The notes: generated by a model from the sequence alone, not told the origin. A stretch of DNA of 64,000 nucleotides from Streptomyces sp. ISL-12 (GCF_018614415.1 NZ_JAGGOO010000069.1:26902-90901), one strand, 5' to 3'. Positions 1 to 7,205 are shown, numbered from the stretch's first letter. A program made the numbers and translations.

Positions 1-1
1 G

Positions 2-256
2 ACAGGGCGGAAGCCTGCGAAGGGCGAGGTAAAGAAGGAAACCGTCGAGAAGCGGGCTCCTGGTGTTCGTCAGAAGGCATCCGCCGATCACCTCCGCCTG
101 GCGGAGGTTGCGGCCGGCCTTGTGGCCCAGATGTCGGTGGAGGTCATCGACAGGGACATGGTGGACGGTCAGCGCGCACGGCTCGACGAGCAACTGGCCC
201 GCATGGAGGAGTGCATCCGCTCCCTGCGCGATCATATCCGCAGGTCAAAAGCCTGA
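2..256 (+). CDS. Hypothetical phage protein, C-terminal fragment
   Basis: This is an open frame running in from the left edge of the window and ending at TGA 254-256; its start lies outside. The visible 84 residues are charged and probably helical (LAEVAAGLVAQMSVEVIDRD, then RARLDEQLARMEECIRSLRD), suggesting a short coiled coil. It lies upstream of the strong terminator at 316-392, so it probably belongs to the transcription unit to the left. No family was recognised. Confidence 0.6.
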   Translation, partial: TGRKPAKGEVKKETVEKRAPGVRQKASADHLRLAEVAAGLVAQMSVEVIDRDMVDGQRARLDEQLARMEECIRSLRDHIRRSKA

Positions 257-315
257 CCGTCGCCCACGTCGACCGGCCTCCTCGTCCTCTCCGGTCAAAC
301 TGCGGTCCAGACTGC

Positions 316-392
316 CAAACTAACCCCCTTTTTCAGCTTCTCTCTAACGCGCGTAGGGAGAAGTTGAAAGTAGGGGTTAGTTTGCATTTTTT
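316..392 (+). terminator. Large hairpin terminator separating two phage transcription units
   Basis: Long imperfect inverted repeat. The outer arms CAAACTAACCCC (316-327) and GGGGTTAGTTTG (373-384) are exact complements, and pairing continues inward through CTTCTC/GAGAAG. The hairpin is followed by a run of six T at 387-392, as in a factor-independent terminator. It lies in the gene-free stretch between the fragment ending at 256 and the promoter at 441. Confidence 0.75.
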
Positions 393-440
393 GACACCAG
401 TCTGACCGGGGCGGGAGGAGGCGGAAGTTCCTCGACGTCC

Positions 441-483
441 CGCGTCACATCCGCCCGCCATTACGACATAACCCATGTGTAAG
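441..483 (+). promoter_or_regulatory. Putative phage promoter, copy 1 of a 43-bp exact repeat
   Basis: The 43-bp sequence is identical to 7112-7154. It contains GCGTCACATC, a 16-18 bp spacer and a -10-like CGACATAA (ACATAA at 466-471). Each copy stands just upstream of the first gene of a run (nuclease at 515; RDF at 7206). A third, diverged copy precedes the sigma-like gene at 21091. The promoter role is inferred from conservation and position. Confidence 0.6.
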
Positions 484-514
484 TGACTGATGGACCACCG
501 CACATGGAGGCCAC

Positions 515-1318
515 GTGGCCGGAGTGAGCACGATCAAGCGCGGCGACAGCCGCTTCTACATCGACCCCGACGACGGCGACATCAAGGTCCCCGGCGTAAC
601 GTCGGTCGGCAGCATGCTGCCGAAGGACTACCTCATGTACTGGTCTGCGAAGGAGGCTGCGGAGGCGGCCGTCACCAACTGGGACATCGTCTCCGAACTC
701 ATCAAGCGTGACCCCGCCGGCGCGACGGACTACCTGAAGAACGCGCACCGGAGGAAGAGCAAGGCGGCGAGCGACCTGGGTTCCGTCGCGCACGACTACT
801 TCGAGCGCCTGGCCCGCGGGGAGGTCGTGAACGACCGGCACGTGCACGTCGACGTGAAGCCGCACGTGAGGCACTTCCGTGAGTTCCTCCAGGAGGTGCA
901 ACCGGAGTTCCTCTACCTGGAGGAGACCGTCTGGAGCGACACCTACAAGTACGCCGGCTCTTTCGACGCCATCGCGAAGGTGGACGGGGAAGTCGTCATC
1001 CTCGACTGGAAGACCTCGAAGTCGATCTACGACTCCGTAGCCCTCCAGCTCTCCGCCTACCGCTACGCCGACCGCATCATCCTGGCGGAGTCGGGGGAGA
1101 GCGTCCCCGTCCCGGAGATCGTCGGAGGCGGCGCCCTCCACGTCCGTCCGGAGGGCTGGGCCCTGCACCCGGTCAAGTGCGATGAAGACGTGTTCAAGAC
1201 CTTCAACCACCTCCGCGGCGTCTTCGACTGGGAGAAGGAAGGCAAGAAGAAGGTCATCGGCAAGCCGATCGCCTCTGGCGGAGAATTTGTTACTGGCACA
1301 CAGCGACGTGCCGCATGA
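515..1318 (+). CDS. RecB/Cas4-like PD-(D/E)XK exonuclease
   Basis: 267 residues. The signature of the RecB/Cas4-type nuclease fold is present in order: GSVAHDYFE with the conserved His (~residue 90), GSFDAIAKVDG with the acidic metal ligand, ILDWKTSK (D-x-K catalytic pair, ~residues 166-173) and QLSAYRY (Q-x3-Y). In phages such enzymes process DNA ends during recombination or replication. The GTG start at 515 follows GGAGG by four bases; GTG 524 is an alternative. It is the first gene after promoter 441-483 and overlaps the HNH gene by ATGA (1315-1318). Confidence 0.85.
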   Translation: MAGVSTIKRGDSRFYIDPDDGDIKVPGVTSVGSMLPKDYLMYWSAKEAAEAAVTNWDIVSELIKRDPAGATDYLKNAHRRKSKAASDLGSVAHDYFERLARGEVVNDRHVHVDVKPHVRHFREFLQEVQPEFLYLEETVWSDTYKYAGSFDAIAKVDGEVVILDWKTSKSIYDSVALQLSAYRYADRIILAESGESVPVPEIVGGGALHVRPEGWALHPVKCDEDVFKTFNHLRGVFDWEKEGKKKVIGKPIASGGEFVTGTQRRAA

Positions 1319-1762
1319 GGAAGCCGCACCCCAAAACGAGGTTCTGGGAGAAGGTGAGTCTCCCCTCCGATGCTGGAGGGTGCATGTTGTGGACCGGGTC
1401 GACGGACCAGGGGTACGGGCGGCTCCGCTTCCGCGGCCGTCTAGTGCGGGCGCACCGCTTCTCGTATGAGTTGAACGTCGGGCCGATACCCGACGGGCAT
1501 CAAGTGGACCACCTGTGCCGCACCCCGTCGTGTGTGCGTCCTGACCACCTGGAGGCCGTTACTCAGCGAGAAAACGTGCTGCGGGGGGGTTGCACCCTCG
1601 GCGCGAAATGCGCGAGCCATGCACTGTATGCAGGGCCACCCATTCGACGCTAAGAACACGTACCAGAACGGTGGCAGTCGGGTGTGCCGCGAGTGCGCCC
1701 GGAGGTGGCGTCGGGAGTACAAGGCCCGGCAACGGAACACGTCTCAACGGGAGAGCGAGTGA
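1315..1762 (+). pseudogene. HNH endonuclease broken by a +1 frameshift in a G7 run
   Basis: Frame 1 encodes the N-terminal half of a phage HNH enzyme: FWEKVS, CMLWTGS, YGRLRFRG, AHRFSYE, then the HNH core GHQVDHLCRTPSCVRPDHLE and ENVLRGG. At the seven-G run 1583-1589 the conserved sequence continues in frame 2 as HCMQGHPFDAKNTY and RVCRECARRW, the usual C-terminal zinc-binding half, up to TGA 1760-1762. Removing one G gives an uninterrupted ~148-residue enzyme. As read, the frame-1 product would end at 1653 without the C-terminal Cys pairs. Real mutation, slippage or sequencing error cannot be distinguished here. Confidence 0.8.
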
Positions 1763-1932
1763 GCAAGTACGGCCAAGAGGTCGAAGAGCCCTTCGCCCGG
1801 GGCGGGCTTGTGGTGCTGGACGTCCGTGACTACGACGGACGGGCCGTGACATCCATCAGCCCAGACGAGGCCCGGCTCCTCGGGCTCCGACTGATCAAGC
1901 TTGCCGACGAAGCGGAGGCGCAGGAGTGGTGA
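1759..1932 (+). CDS. Small hypothetical phage protein
   Basis: 57 residues from GTG 1759, overlapping the stop of the restored HNH frame (GTGA) and preceded by GGGAGAG. The C-terminal half (SPDEARLLGLRLIKLADEA) looks like a short helix typical of small early phage proteins. No function recognised. Confidence 0.6.
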   Translation: MSKYGQEVEEPFARGGLVVLDVRDYDGRAVTSISPDEARLLGLRLIKLADEAEAQEW

Positions 1933-2144
1933 AGCAGCAGCACAGCGGAGCCGCAGTAGCTGGCGCCTGTCTGGGAGTCCTGGCCCTCATCCCCTTTGAG
2001 GCATGGCTCCTGATGCTGGTCCTGGGCGCCGTCCACGGCGTCTTCGCGGCTGTCCCGGCGATCGGGTTCGGTACGGCCGTCCTGTTCATCGTCGGCTACA
2101 ACCTGGGCGTCGGCCTGGTCCGGCGGCTCTTCCGCCGCAAGTAA
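1926..2144 (+). CDS. Small membrane protein
   Basis: 72 residues. Two hydrophobic stretches (about residues 9-30 and 33-58) separated by a short turn predict two membrane spans, followed by a basic tail RRLFRRK. GTG 1926 lies eight bases after GGAGG; GTG 1929 is also possible. It overlaps the preceding gene. Function unknown. Confidence 0.6.
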   Translation: MVKQQHSGAAVAGACLGVLALIPFEAWLLMLVLGAVHGVFAAVPAIGFGTAVLFIVGYNLGVGLVRRLFRRK

Positions 2145-2158
2145 CACCAGTCACACAC

Positions 2159-2185
2159 GCGGGGCGTCCACTCCGGGCGCCCCGC
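2159..2185 (+). terminator. GC-rich intergenic hairpin
   Basis: GCGGGGCG (2159-2166) pairs with CGCCCCGC (2178-2185) around an 11-base loop. Similar hairpins recur at 14008-14033 and 23483-23506, always shortly before a ribosome-binding site. It may act as a terminator or leader structure; there is no clear T run. Confidence 0.5.
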
Positions 2186-2210
2186 TTCGCATGCACACGG
2201 AGGAGAGAGC

Positions 2211-2885
2211 GTGGCAGTGCACGAGTTCACCGAGTGGCCGAAGACGAAGCGCCTGTTCCGCGACATCGTGGTGACGGAGAAGCTGGACGGGACGAACAGC
2301 GCGATCCACATCAGCGCGGGGATCAGTGTCGACAACCCGGCAGTGTTCGACGTCATGCCACTGATGCCGGGCGAGGTCTACTACGACGGGCGCATCTGGC
2401 ACGTGAGCGCGCAGTCCCGGCGCCGCATCATCACCCCCGGCAAGACCACCGACAACTACGGCTTCGCCGGCTGGGTCCACGACAACGCCGCGGACCTGGT
2501 CCGCATCCTCGGGGAGGGCCTGCACTTCGGCGAGTGGTGGGGCCGTGGAATCCGGCGGGGCTACGGCCTGGAAGAGAAGCGGTTCAGCCTCTTCAACACG
2601 GCCCGCTGGTGGGCGGTCGACGAGGAGGCAGGCACGTCGATGAATGCCCGCGCGGAACAGTCGGACCTCGTCGGCCAGATCGACGCCGTCCCGGTCCTCT
2701 ACGAAGGCGTGTTCAGTGAGGACGCCATCACCTCTGCCCTGCGGGACCTGAAGACGGACGGTAGCTACGCCGCCCCCGGCTTCATGAACCCCGAGGGCAT
2801 CTGCGTCTACCACTCCCAGACGCGCAACGTCTACAAGGTCACCCTCGACAACAACGACGCCGGCAAGTGGGAGGTTGAAGCGTGA
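2211..2885 (+). CDS. Phage RNA ligase family protein
   Basis: 224 residues. It carries the covalent nucleotidyltransferase motif I KLDGTN (adenylated Lys ~residue 24), then FGEWWG (motif III-like), FSLFNTARW (IIIa-like), NPEGICVYH (motif IV Glu) and VYKVTL (motif V Lys), in the order expected for RNA ligases. Such enzymes seal RNA nicks and in phages can repair tRNAs cleaved by host defences. GTG 2211 follows AGGAGAGAGC. It overlaps the next gene by GTGA. Confidence 0.8.
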   Translation: MAVHEFTEWPKTKRLFRDIVVTEKLDGTNSAIHISAGISVDNPAVFDVMPLMPGEVYYDGRIWHVSAQSRRRIITPGKTTDNYGFAGWVHDNAADLVRILGEGLHFGEWWGRGIRRGYGLEEKRFSLFNTARWWAVDEEAGTSMNARAEQSDLVGQIDAVPVLYEGVFSEDAITSALRDLKTDGSYAAPGFMNPEGICVYHSQTRNVYKVTLDNNDAGKWEVEA

Positions 2886-2898
2886 GTCGACTCACGCT
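2879..2898. promoter_or_regulatory. Perfect 20-bp palindrome, full-site member of the dispersed inverted-repeat family
   Basis: AGCGTGAGTCGACTCACGCT is a perfect palindrome across the overlap of the RNA ligase stop and the next start. Its right half CGACTCACG is shared with the elements at 7088, 13963, 20934, 22051, 22885, 23387 and 26269. It looks like a complete dimeric-protein site, of which the others have a changed left half. Confidence 0.6.
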
Positions 2899-3091
2899 CC
2901 CCCTCGCAGTCCTGGTGGTGCTTGGCCTGATCCTCGTCGTCGCCGCCATGGCGGCCGTCAACGCGAGCAACGGTGTTACCCCGCCGACGTCCGTGGAGAT
3001 CGACGTTAACCACCACAAGAACAGCACCACGAAGAAGCCGACGGTCAAGGCCCCTGCGTACCGGGCCCCGTCCCTGGCGAAGCGGAGGTAG
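2882..3091 (+). CDS. Small membrane-anchored or exported hypothetical protein
   Basis: 69 residues. One hydrophobic N-terminal segment (about residues 4-26, LPLAVLVVLGLILVVAAMAA) is followed by a polar, Lys/Pro-rich tail. GTG 2882 overlaps the RNA ligase stop. No family recognised. Confidence 0.6.
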   Translation: MSRLTLPLAVLVVLGLILVVAAMAAVNASNGVTPPTSVEIDVNHHKNSTTKKPTVKAPAYRAPSLAKRR

Positions 3092-3095
3092 CGCG

Positions 3096-3167
3096 ATGGA
3101 GGGCGCGGGGATCGTCATCCTGATCGCACTCGTTCTGCTGCTCGCTTCGAGCCACAAGTCCGACTGA
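3096..3167 (+). CDS. Very small predicted membrane peptide
   Basis: 23 codons from ATG 3096 to TGA 3165-3167. The sequence is almost entirely one hydrophobic helix (IVILIALVLLLASS). It is preceded by GGAGG about seven bases upstream and fits the tightly packed gene order. Supported only by RBS, hydrophobicity and context. Confidence 0.45.
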   Translation: MEGAGIVILIALVLLLASSHKSD

Positions 3168-3176
3168 GGAGGAGAA

Positions 3177-3389
3177 GTGACCCCCGAGGAGTACGTCGAA
3201 GCGCTGGAGCGCGAGCGGAACGATCGCAACGAGCGGGCGGAGTACATCGTCCGCGAGGAGTACGGCGCACACCATCTGATGCGCCGCAACGGGGCCGGGC
3301 AGTCGTGGGGTGTGACTAGGTACGTCAAGCCCGAGACGGCCGCCTTGGCGGCTGCGCTCCTGAACAGGCTGAAGGAGGACGAGGCGTGA
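3177..3389 (+). CDS. Hypothetical phage protein
   Basis: 70 residues from GTG 3177 after GGAGGAG. The N-terminal half is charged and helical (EEYVEALERERNDRNERAEY). It overlaps the next gene by GTGA at 3386. Function unknown. Confidence 0.6.
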   Translation: MTPEEYVEALERERNDRNERAEYIVREEYGAHHLMRRNGAGQSWGVTRYVKPETAALAAALLNRLKEDEA

Positions 3390-3571
3390 CCCTCGAAGAT
3401 CACGCCCGCGCCATTGAGGCCGCCGTTTGGGCGGCCCGTGCCGACGGGTTCGAGCTGACGGACGACGACGGCGTCATCATCTGGCGCGCGGAGTTGTGGG
3501 AGTTCCGCGCCGGTCAGGCGACCGACGCCTTCGAGACTCTGAACATGCCGACGGAGAGCCTGGAGGAGTAG
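3386..3571 (+). CDS. Hypothetical phage protein
   Basis: 61 acidic residues from GTG 3386, coupled to the preceding gene by a stop-start overlap. It ends just before the terminator at 3596. No recognised domain. Confidence 0.55.
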   Translation: MTLEDHARAIEAAVWAARADGFELTDDDGVIIWRAELWEFRAGQATDAFETLNMPTESLEE

Positions 3572-3595
3572 CACAAGTCACCCACGCACCACATC

Positions 3596-3625
3596 GCCCC
3601 CGGTTGCTTCGGCGCCGGGGGCTTT
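3596..3625 (+). terminator. Factor-independent terminator
   Basis: GCCCCCGG (3596-3603) pairs with CCGGGGGC (3615-3622), followed by TTTC. It ends the run of small genes 2211-3571. Confidence 0.7.
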
Positions 3626-3657
3626 CGGCGTAGGAGCACAACGCAGGAGGAGAAACC

Positions 3658-3846
3658 ATGATCAACGGCGGAACCACCATCCACACGGCCGACGGCTCGA
3701 CAGTCACTGTTCGGCGCCGGGGCATCGAGTACGACCTCGAAACCCGCAACGCCCGCGGGGAGACGATCTCCACTGTCGTCATGTCGTCCGACGACTTCGA
3801 CGCACTGTACGACCAGATGGGATACGCGGCGGGGTGGACGGCATGA
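3658..3846 (+). CDS. Hypothetical phage protein
   Basis: 62 residues from ATG 3658 after GGAGGAG. Predicted mainly beta (TTIHTADGSTVTVRRRGIEY). First gene after the terminator at 3596, with its last codons overlapping the next gene (ATGA at 3843). No family recognised. Confidence 0.6.
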   Translation: MINGGTTIHTADGSTVTVRRRGIEYDLETRNARGETISTVVMSSDDFDALYDQMGYAAGWTA

Positions 3847-4106
3847 CCAAGCGCGAAGCACTGATCCTCACTCTCGCCGGCTCCCTAGCAACCTCCGGCG
3901 TCGGGCGATACGAGGACCACTACGCCAGGGCGGAGCGGCTCGTCGACGAGGTGTTGGCGGAGGGGGCGCACGAGATGGCGGAGGAAGGCCGGGAAGTCAT
4001 GGGCCCTCGGGCACTGCCGAGCGGAGCGGAGCCAGAGCGCATCGCGCGCTACGTCGCCGGCTGGCACGACGCCCTGGACCACGTGGACCCGGAGGTGACC
4101 TCATGA
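3843..4106 (+). CDS. Hypothetical phage protein
   Basis: 87 residues. ATG 3843 overlaps the preceding stop; an in-frame GTG at 3834 is an alternative. Helical N-terminal half (YEDHYARAERLVDEVLAEGA). Overlaps the MazG-like gene by ATGA at 4103. Function unknown. Confidence 0.6.
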   Translation: MTKREALILTLAGSLATSGVGRYEDHYARAERLVDEVLAEGAHEMAEEGREVMGPRALPSGAEPERIARYVAGWHDALDHVDPEVTS

Positions 4107-4429
4107 ACCCCGTAGCCCGGCAACTGAGGATCGTTGACGAGATCCTCCACAAGCGCGACGCCCAAGACGCCCTCTTCGGACGTCAGGACGACCTCCCGAA
4201 CGGCACGGACGTGGGCTCCTTCAAACCCATCGCGGACGCCCACCGCATGGAGTGCGAGGCGGCGTTTGCCGCGGGTGTCGGCACCTTCCGGCACGTCTTC
4301 CTGGAGGAGGTGTTCGAGGCCATGGCGGAGTCGGACCCCGTCAAGCTCCGGGCCGAACTCCTCCAGGCCGTCGCCGTCGGCGTGAAGTGGCTGGAGGCCA
4401 TCGACAAGCAGCAGGAGGAGAAGGCATGA
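4103..4429 (+). CDS. Possible MazG-like nucleotide pyrophosphohydrolase
   Basis: 108 residues, all-helical. The segment FRHVFLEEVFEAMAESD followed by KLRAELLQAVAVGVKWLEAID resembles the E-E-x-x-E and E-x-x-D/Q helices of all-alpha NTP pyrophosphatases that phages use to adjust dNTP pools. The match is by pattern only. Overlapping starts on both sides place it in the 3658-6595 operon. Confidence 0.5.
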   Translation: MNPVARQLRIVDEILHKRDAQDALFGRQDDLPNGTDVGSFKPIADAHRMECEAAFAAGVGTFRHVFLEEVFEAMAESDPVKLRAELLQAVAVGVKWLEAIDKQQEEKA

Positions 4430-4764
4430 AGTACATCGACGTCGACGGCGACACGTGGGCGGACACGGGCAACGGACGACTCGTCTGCACTCGGTCATCC
4501 GTGGCCGGCTTCGAAGGCGTGGAGCGTGCGCGAGCGTATGTGGAGGAGGCACACGGCCCCCTGGTCGGTCTCAGCGACGACACTCCCGCAGAGCCCCAGG
4601 TTGCCCCCTCTCCCGTCCTCCCGACGGTCGATGGGGTCATGAGTCGCGCGAGTGTCTTTCAGTCTGCTCACGCCCTCGTGACGGGCCTCCCGTGGGAGAG
4701 CGAGGAGAAGCCGTCCGTGTACGACGTGCTCCAGGTAGCGAAGTGGCTGGAGGGCGACGAATGA
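4426..4764 (+). CDS. Hypothetical phage protein
   Basis: 112 residues. ATG 4426 overlaps the previous stop and follows GGAGGAG. A short N-terminal beta-rich part (MKYIDVDGDTWADTGNGRLV) is joined by a Pro-rich linker to a helical C-terminus (VYDVLQVAKWLEGD). No family recognised. Confidence 0.6.
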   Translation: MKYIDVDGDTWADTGNGRLVCTRSSVAGFEGVERARAYVEEAHGPLVGLSDDTPAEPQVAPSPVLPTVDGVMSRASVFQSAHALVTGLPWESEEKPSVYDVLQVAKWLEGDE

Positions 4765-5060
4765 GCATGGCAGACCTCGTCGCAGCCGGCGCCCCGGAGC
4801 TGCCGGAGGGGTGGTTCTACCGGGTCATGCGGGAGTACGGCGCCGGATACAAAGTGGAGATCCGCGAGCAAGGTCGTGTGTTCTCCCGTGAGGTGGCGTA
4901 CGCGTGGGTCCAGGAGGGCCACTTCGACGACATGACAGAGGCCGTGGTCCACGCGTGCCGGATGGCGGCTGGGCGAGCCGGTGACCGCGCGGAGCTGAGG
5001 CGAAAGTTCGCCGCTCTCGCCAGGTACGAGGGCGACCACGACCCGAAGGGCGGCCGATGA
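4761..5060 (+). CDS. Hypothetical phage protein
   Basis: 99 residues from ATG 4761, overlapping the preceding stop; ATG 4767 is an alternative. Mixed alpha/beta with a basic C-terminal half (AELRRKFAALARYEGDHDPK). Overlaps the next gene by ATGA. No domain recognised. Confidence 0.6.
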   Translation: MSMADLVAAGAPELPEGWFYRVMREYGAGYKVEIREQGRVFSREVAYAWVQEGHFDDMTEAVVHACRMAAGRAGDRAELRRKFAALARYEGDHDPKGGR

Positions 5061-5527
5061 CCTACACCCTCGCCGACGCCATCCGCGACGAGTTCGAGCG
5101 CACTCACCTGCGGGGCACGAGCACCCTCCTGTGCGTCGCGTGCCGACGACGCAAGGACCGGGAGGACTTCCGCGAGACCCCGTGGCACGGACGTGCGGCT
5201 GCGTGCAAGCGCTGCGAGGGCGTGACGTGGCTGATCCTCCAGTACGAGCAGCAGCAGCGATGGGCGCTGGAGCAGGAGCGGGAGAAGGTCCGCATGTTGC
5301 GCCGGCACGTACAGCATCTCCGCTACCGGCGGCTCCTGGCGTCCGTGCCCTCGTCGGCCGACGCCTTCGCCGCGTACCACCAGCCCTACTACGACGCTCT
5401 GGAGCGGGCACAGCAACGCTGGGGAGCGGTGTGGGCGACGGCTCTGGACCCGGGGGCGTTCGAGCGTCCTGAGCCGAAGATCAAGCAGCGCGCGACGCGC
5501 ACACGACTCACGAAGGAGAACCGATGA
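5057..5527 (+). CDS. Zinc-ribbon, coiled-coil hypothetical protein
   Basis: 156 residues. An N-terminal Cys4 cluster (LLCVACRRRK ... AACKRCEG, about residues 25-55) looks like a zinc ribbon. A long Gln/Glu/Arg-rich helix follows (YEQQQRWALEQEREKVRMLR), then a basic tail. A nucleic-acid-binding role is plausible but not shown. In the overlapping operon 3658-6595. Confidence 0.6.
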   Translation: MTYTLADAIRDEFERTHLRGTSTLLCVACRRRKDREDFRETPWHGRAAACKRCEGVTWLILQYEQQQRWALEQEREKVRMLRRHVQHLRYRRLLASVPSSADAFAAYHQPYYDALERAQQRWGAVWATALDPGAFERPEPKIKQRATRTRLTKENR

Positions 5528-5697
5528 CCGACGTCCTTGCCCGCATGCTCTTCGAGACGTGGGCCGCGCAGTACGACCCAAAGGCGGACGCCGGCTTCGT
5601 CCGTCAGCAGCACGGTGTACTGAGCACCGTGTGCCCGCACCTCTACCCGCCGCAGGTCCCGGCGACCTTCCGCGGGCCGAAGTGGGGGAAGCGATGA
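5524..5697 (+). CDS. Small hypothetical phage protein
   Basis: 57 codons from ATG 5524 (overlapping the previous stop) to TGA 5695-5697, which overlaps the next ATG. One Cys and a Pro-rich C-terminus (PHLYPPQVPATF). The overlaps on both sides are the main support. Confidence 0.5.
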   Translation: MTDVLARMLFETWAAQYDPKADAGFVRQQHGVLSTVCPHLYPPQVPATFRGPKWGKR

Positions 5698-6059
5698 CTG
5701 TTGAACTGATCCGCCCAGCGTCGTACCTGACGTTCACCGCCGGCCTGTTCCTCCATCGTGTGGACATCGCGACGAAGGACATCGGCTGCACCATCGGGAC
5801 GAAGCTGACGTACACCGGCGTGAACGGACTGGGGAATCGGGCCGTTCCTCTCGTCGCCTACCGTCCCGGTACGCGCTACCACGACCGCGCGGAGGAGTGT
5901 GCCGTCGTGCACCTGACGACGGCCCTTGCCCAGGTCTCGCTGTCCACCCGTGTCGACGCCACCGACGTAGCGACCCTCGCGCTCTGCCTGGCGGAGGTCG
6001 TCCAGGAGGACGGCTGCCGACTCTGGGACCCCCACGCCGACGAGGAGGACTCGTGGTGA
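5694..6059 (+). CDS. Hypothetical phage protein
   Basis: 121 residues from ATG 5694, overlapping the preceding stop and preceded by GGGGGAAG. Predicted mixed beta with several conserved-looking hydrophobic strands (VAYRPGTRYHDRAEECAVVH). No family recognised. It overlaps the NlpC-like gene. Confidence 0.55.
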   Translation: MTVELIRPASYLTFTAGLFLHRVDIATKDIGCTIGTKLTYTGVNGLGNRAVPLVAYRPGTRYHDRAEECAVVHLTTALAQVSLSTRVDATDVATLALCLAEVVQEDGCRLWDPHADEEDSW

Positions 6060-6595
6060 CACCCCAACCCGGCGACTTCGCGCTGACCAAGATCCGCGGC
6101 ATCACGGGAGCCTTCGTCTCCGCCGGCCAGGCCCTCGTGGGCGACGCTGCCCCAGTGCACCACGCTTACGTCTACGTCGGCAACGGCTACATCGTCCAGG
6201 CGGAGCCGGGCGGCGCGAAGAAGATCCGTCTCGACGAGGCGAGCGAGCCCGTCATCTGGTCGACGGGCCGCTTCGACCTGACGGCCGCGCAGCGCATGCG
6301 GATCTGCTACGAGGCACGGAGCCTCGTCGGGACGCCGTACAGCTTCCTCGACTACGCCTCCATAGCGCTCGCCCACTACCGCATCCGGCCCCGGTGGGTG
6401 CGGGACTACGTGGCCGACTCGGGGCACATGATCTGCTCACAGCTCGTCGACGAGGTGTACCTCCGTGCGGGGGAGCACCTCTTCACCGACGGCCGGCTCC
6501 CGGGTGACGTGACGCCGGGGGACCTTTACAGGCTGCTACGCCCGAAGCGTGTGTCGTCGACGGACCGGGATTTGAGGAGGCTGGCGCGTGGCTGA
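6056..6595 (+). CDS. NlpC/P60- or YiiX-like permuted papain-fold protein
   Basis: 179 residues; GTG 6056 (or 6053) overlaps the preceding stop. The layout matches the permuted papain-like amidase/peptidase fold: PGDFALTK at the N-terminus, VHHAYVYVG with the candidate catalytic His (~residue 35), VGTPYSFLDY, then HMICSQLVDEVYLRAG with the candidate catalytic Cys, and VTPGDLYRLL. Such proteins cleave amide bonds in peptidoglycan or other substrates. The substrate here is unknown. Confidence 0.7.
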   Translation: MTPQPGDFALTKIRGITGAFVSAGQALVGDAAPVHHAYVYVGNGYIVQAEPGGAKKIRLDEASEPVIWSTGRFDLTAAQRMRICYEARSLVGTPYSFLDYASIALAHYRIRPRWVRDYVADSGHMICSQLVDEVYLRAGEHLFTDGRLPGDVTPGDLYRLLRPKRVSSTDRDLRRLARG

Positions 6596-7142
6596 GGGAT
6601 GCGGGGCTGAGGTCTACGACAGTGCCGACGAGTACAACCGAGACGACCGCATCGAGGCGTACTACTGCGGATGGGGCGCCCGTGAGATGGCGGAGCGCAT
6701 CGTCGAGCTGGAGGACGAGCTAGGCGCGGACGTCGACGGTGTCTGTACCGGTATGTATGCCGACGTTGCGGAGGCGCGGGCGGAGGTGGAGCGGCTACAA
6801 GACGTGGTGCGCAATCTCGAAGGTGACTGCGTCCGCTTGAGCGAGGAACTGGGCGACGTTCGCGAGGCGAATGCGGGGTTGGCTCGGGACCTCCGCGATG
6901 CCGCGCACTGGGAGGGTGTGGTCGACCGGATGCGCGACGGGATCGCGCGCCTGACGAGCGAGCGCGACCGCTACCGCCTCGCCTGGCTCTCCGCCTGGCG
7001 TCGCGCCGCGGATGAGCACGTCTTCGGCATGGAGGCCCTGGCCCTCCGTGACGCGGAGATCGCACGGCTCCGCGCGGAGCTGGAGGAGGTCCGTAAATCG
7101 ACTCACGGACCCGCGTCACATCCGCCCGCCATTACGACATAA
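6588..7142 (+). CDS. Coiled-coil protein whose 3' end runs through the next promoter
   Basis: 184 residues from GTG 6588. The middle is a long heptad-like coiled coil (VERLQDVVRNLEGDCVRLSE; ARLRAELEEVRK). The last ~17 codons are unusual: they read through the inverted repeat 7088-7111 and the promoter copy at 7112-7154, and the TAA stop is part of the -10-like ACATAA. The natural C-terminus probably drifted into regulatory DNA. No family recognised. Confidence 0.6.
   Translation: MAEGCGAEVYDSADEYNRDDRIEAYYCGWGAREMAERIVELEDELGADVDGVCTGMYADVAEARAEVERLQDVVRNLEGDCVRLSEELGDVREANAGLARDLRDAAHWEGVVDRMRDGIARLTSERDRYRLAWLSAWRRAADEHVFGMEALALRDAEIARLRAELEEVRKSTHGPASHPPAITT
7088..7111 (+). promoter_or_regulatory. 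Dispersed inverted repeat upstream of the RDF promoter
   Basis: GGTCCGT, ten bases (AAATCGACTC), ACGGACC. The centre lies ~38 bp upstream of ACATAA at 7137, the same offset as at 23387 and 26269, with 25676 within about 1-2 bp. It may be an operator or activator site for the promoter. Confidence 0.65.
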
Positions 7143-7154
7143 CCCATGTGTAAG
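7112..7154 (+). promoter_or_regulatory. Putative promoter for the RDF gene, copy 2 of the 43-bp repeat
   Basis: Exact 43-bp copy of 441-483 with GCGTCACATC and CGACATAA (ACATAA 7137-7142). Transcription would begin near 7149-7151, so the in-frame ATG at 7146 cannot be the RDF start. Confidence 0.6.
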
Positions 7155-7205
7155 GCCGAAGGGCCGCACACCTCACGCACACGCTACCGAAAGGCAATCA
7201 CACAC

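Noticed and set aside
61..405. Open frames at 63-323 and 211-405
   Set aside because: They overlap the better-supported frame 2-256 and the terminator hairpin; composition is typical of shadow frames.
515..1318. Cas4 of a CRISPR-Cas system
   Set aside because: No cas1/cas2 or array; the Cas4/RecB fold is common in phage replication modules.
7146..7205. Upstream in-frame ATG extending the RDF by 20 residues
   Set aside because: It lies within the putative promoter, before the expected transcription start, and has no RBS. ATG 7206 starts the conserved region and has GAAAGG upstream.
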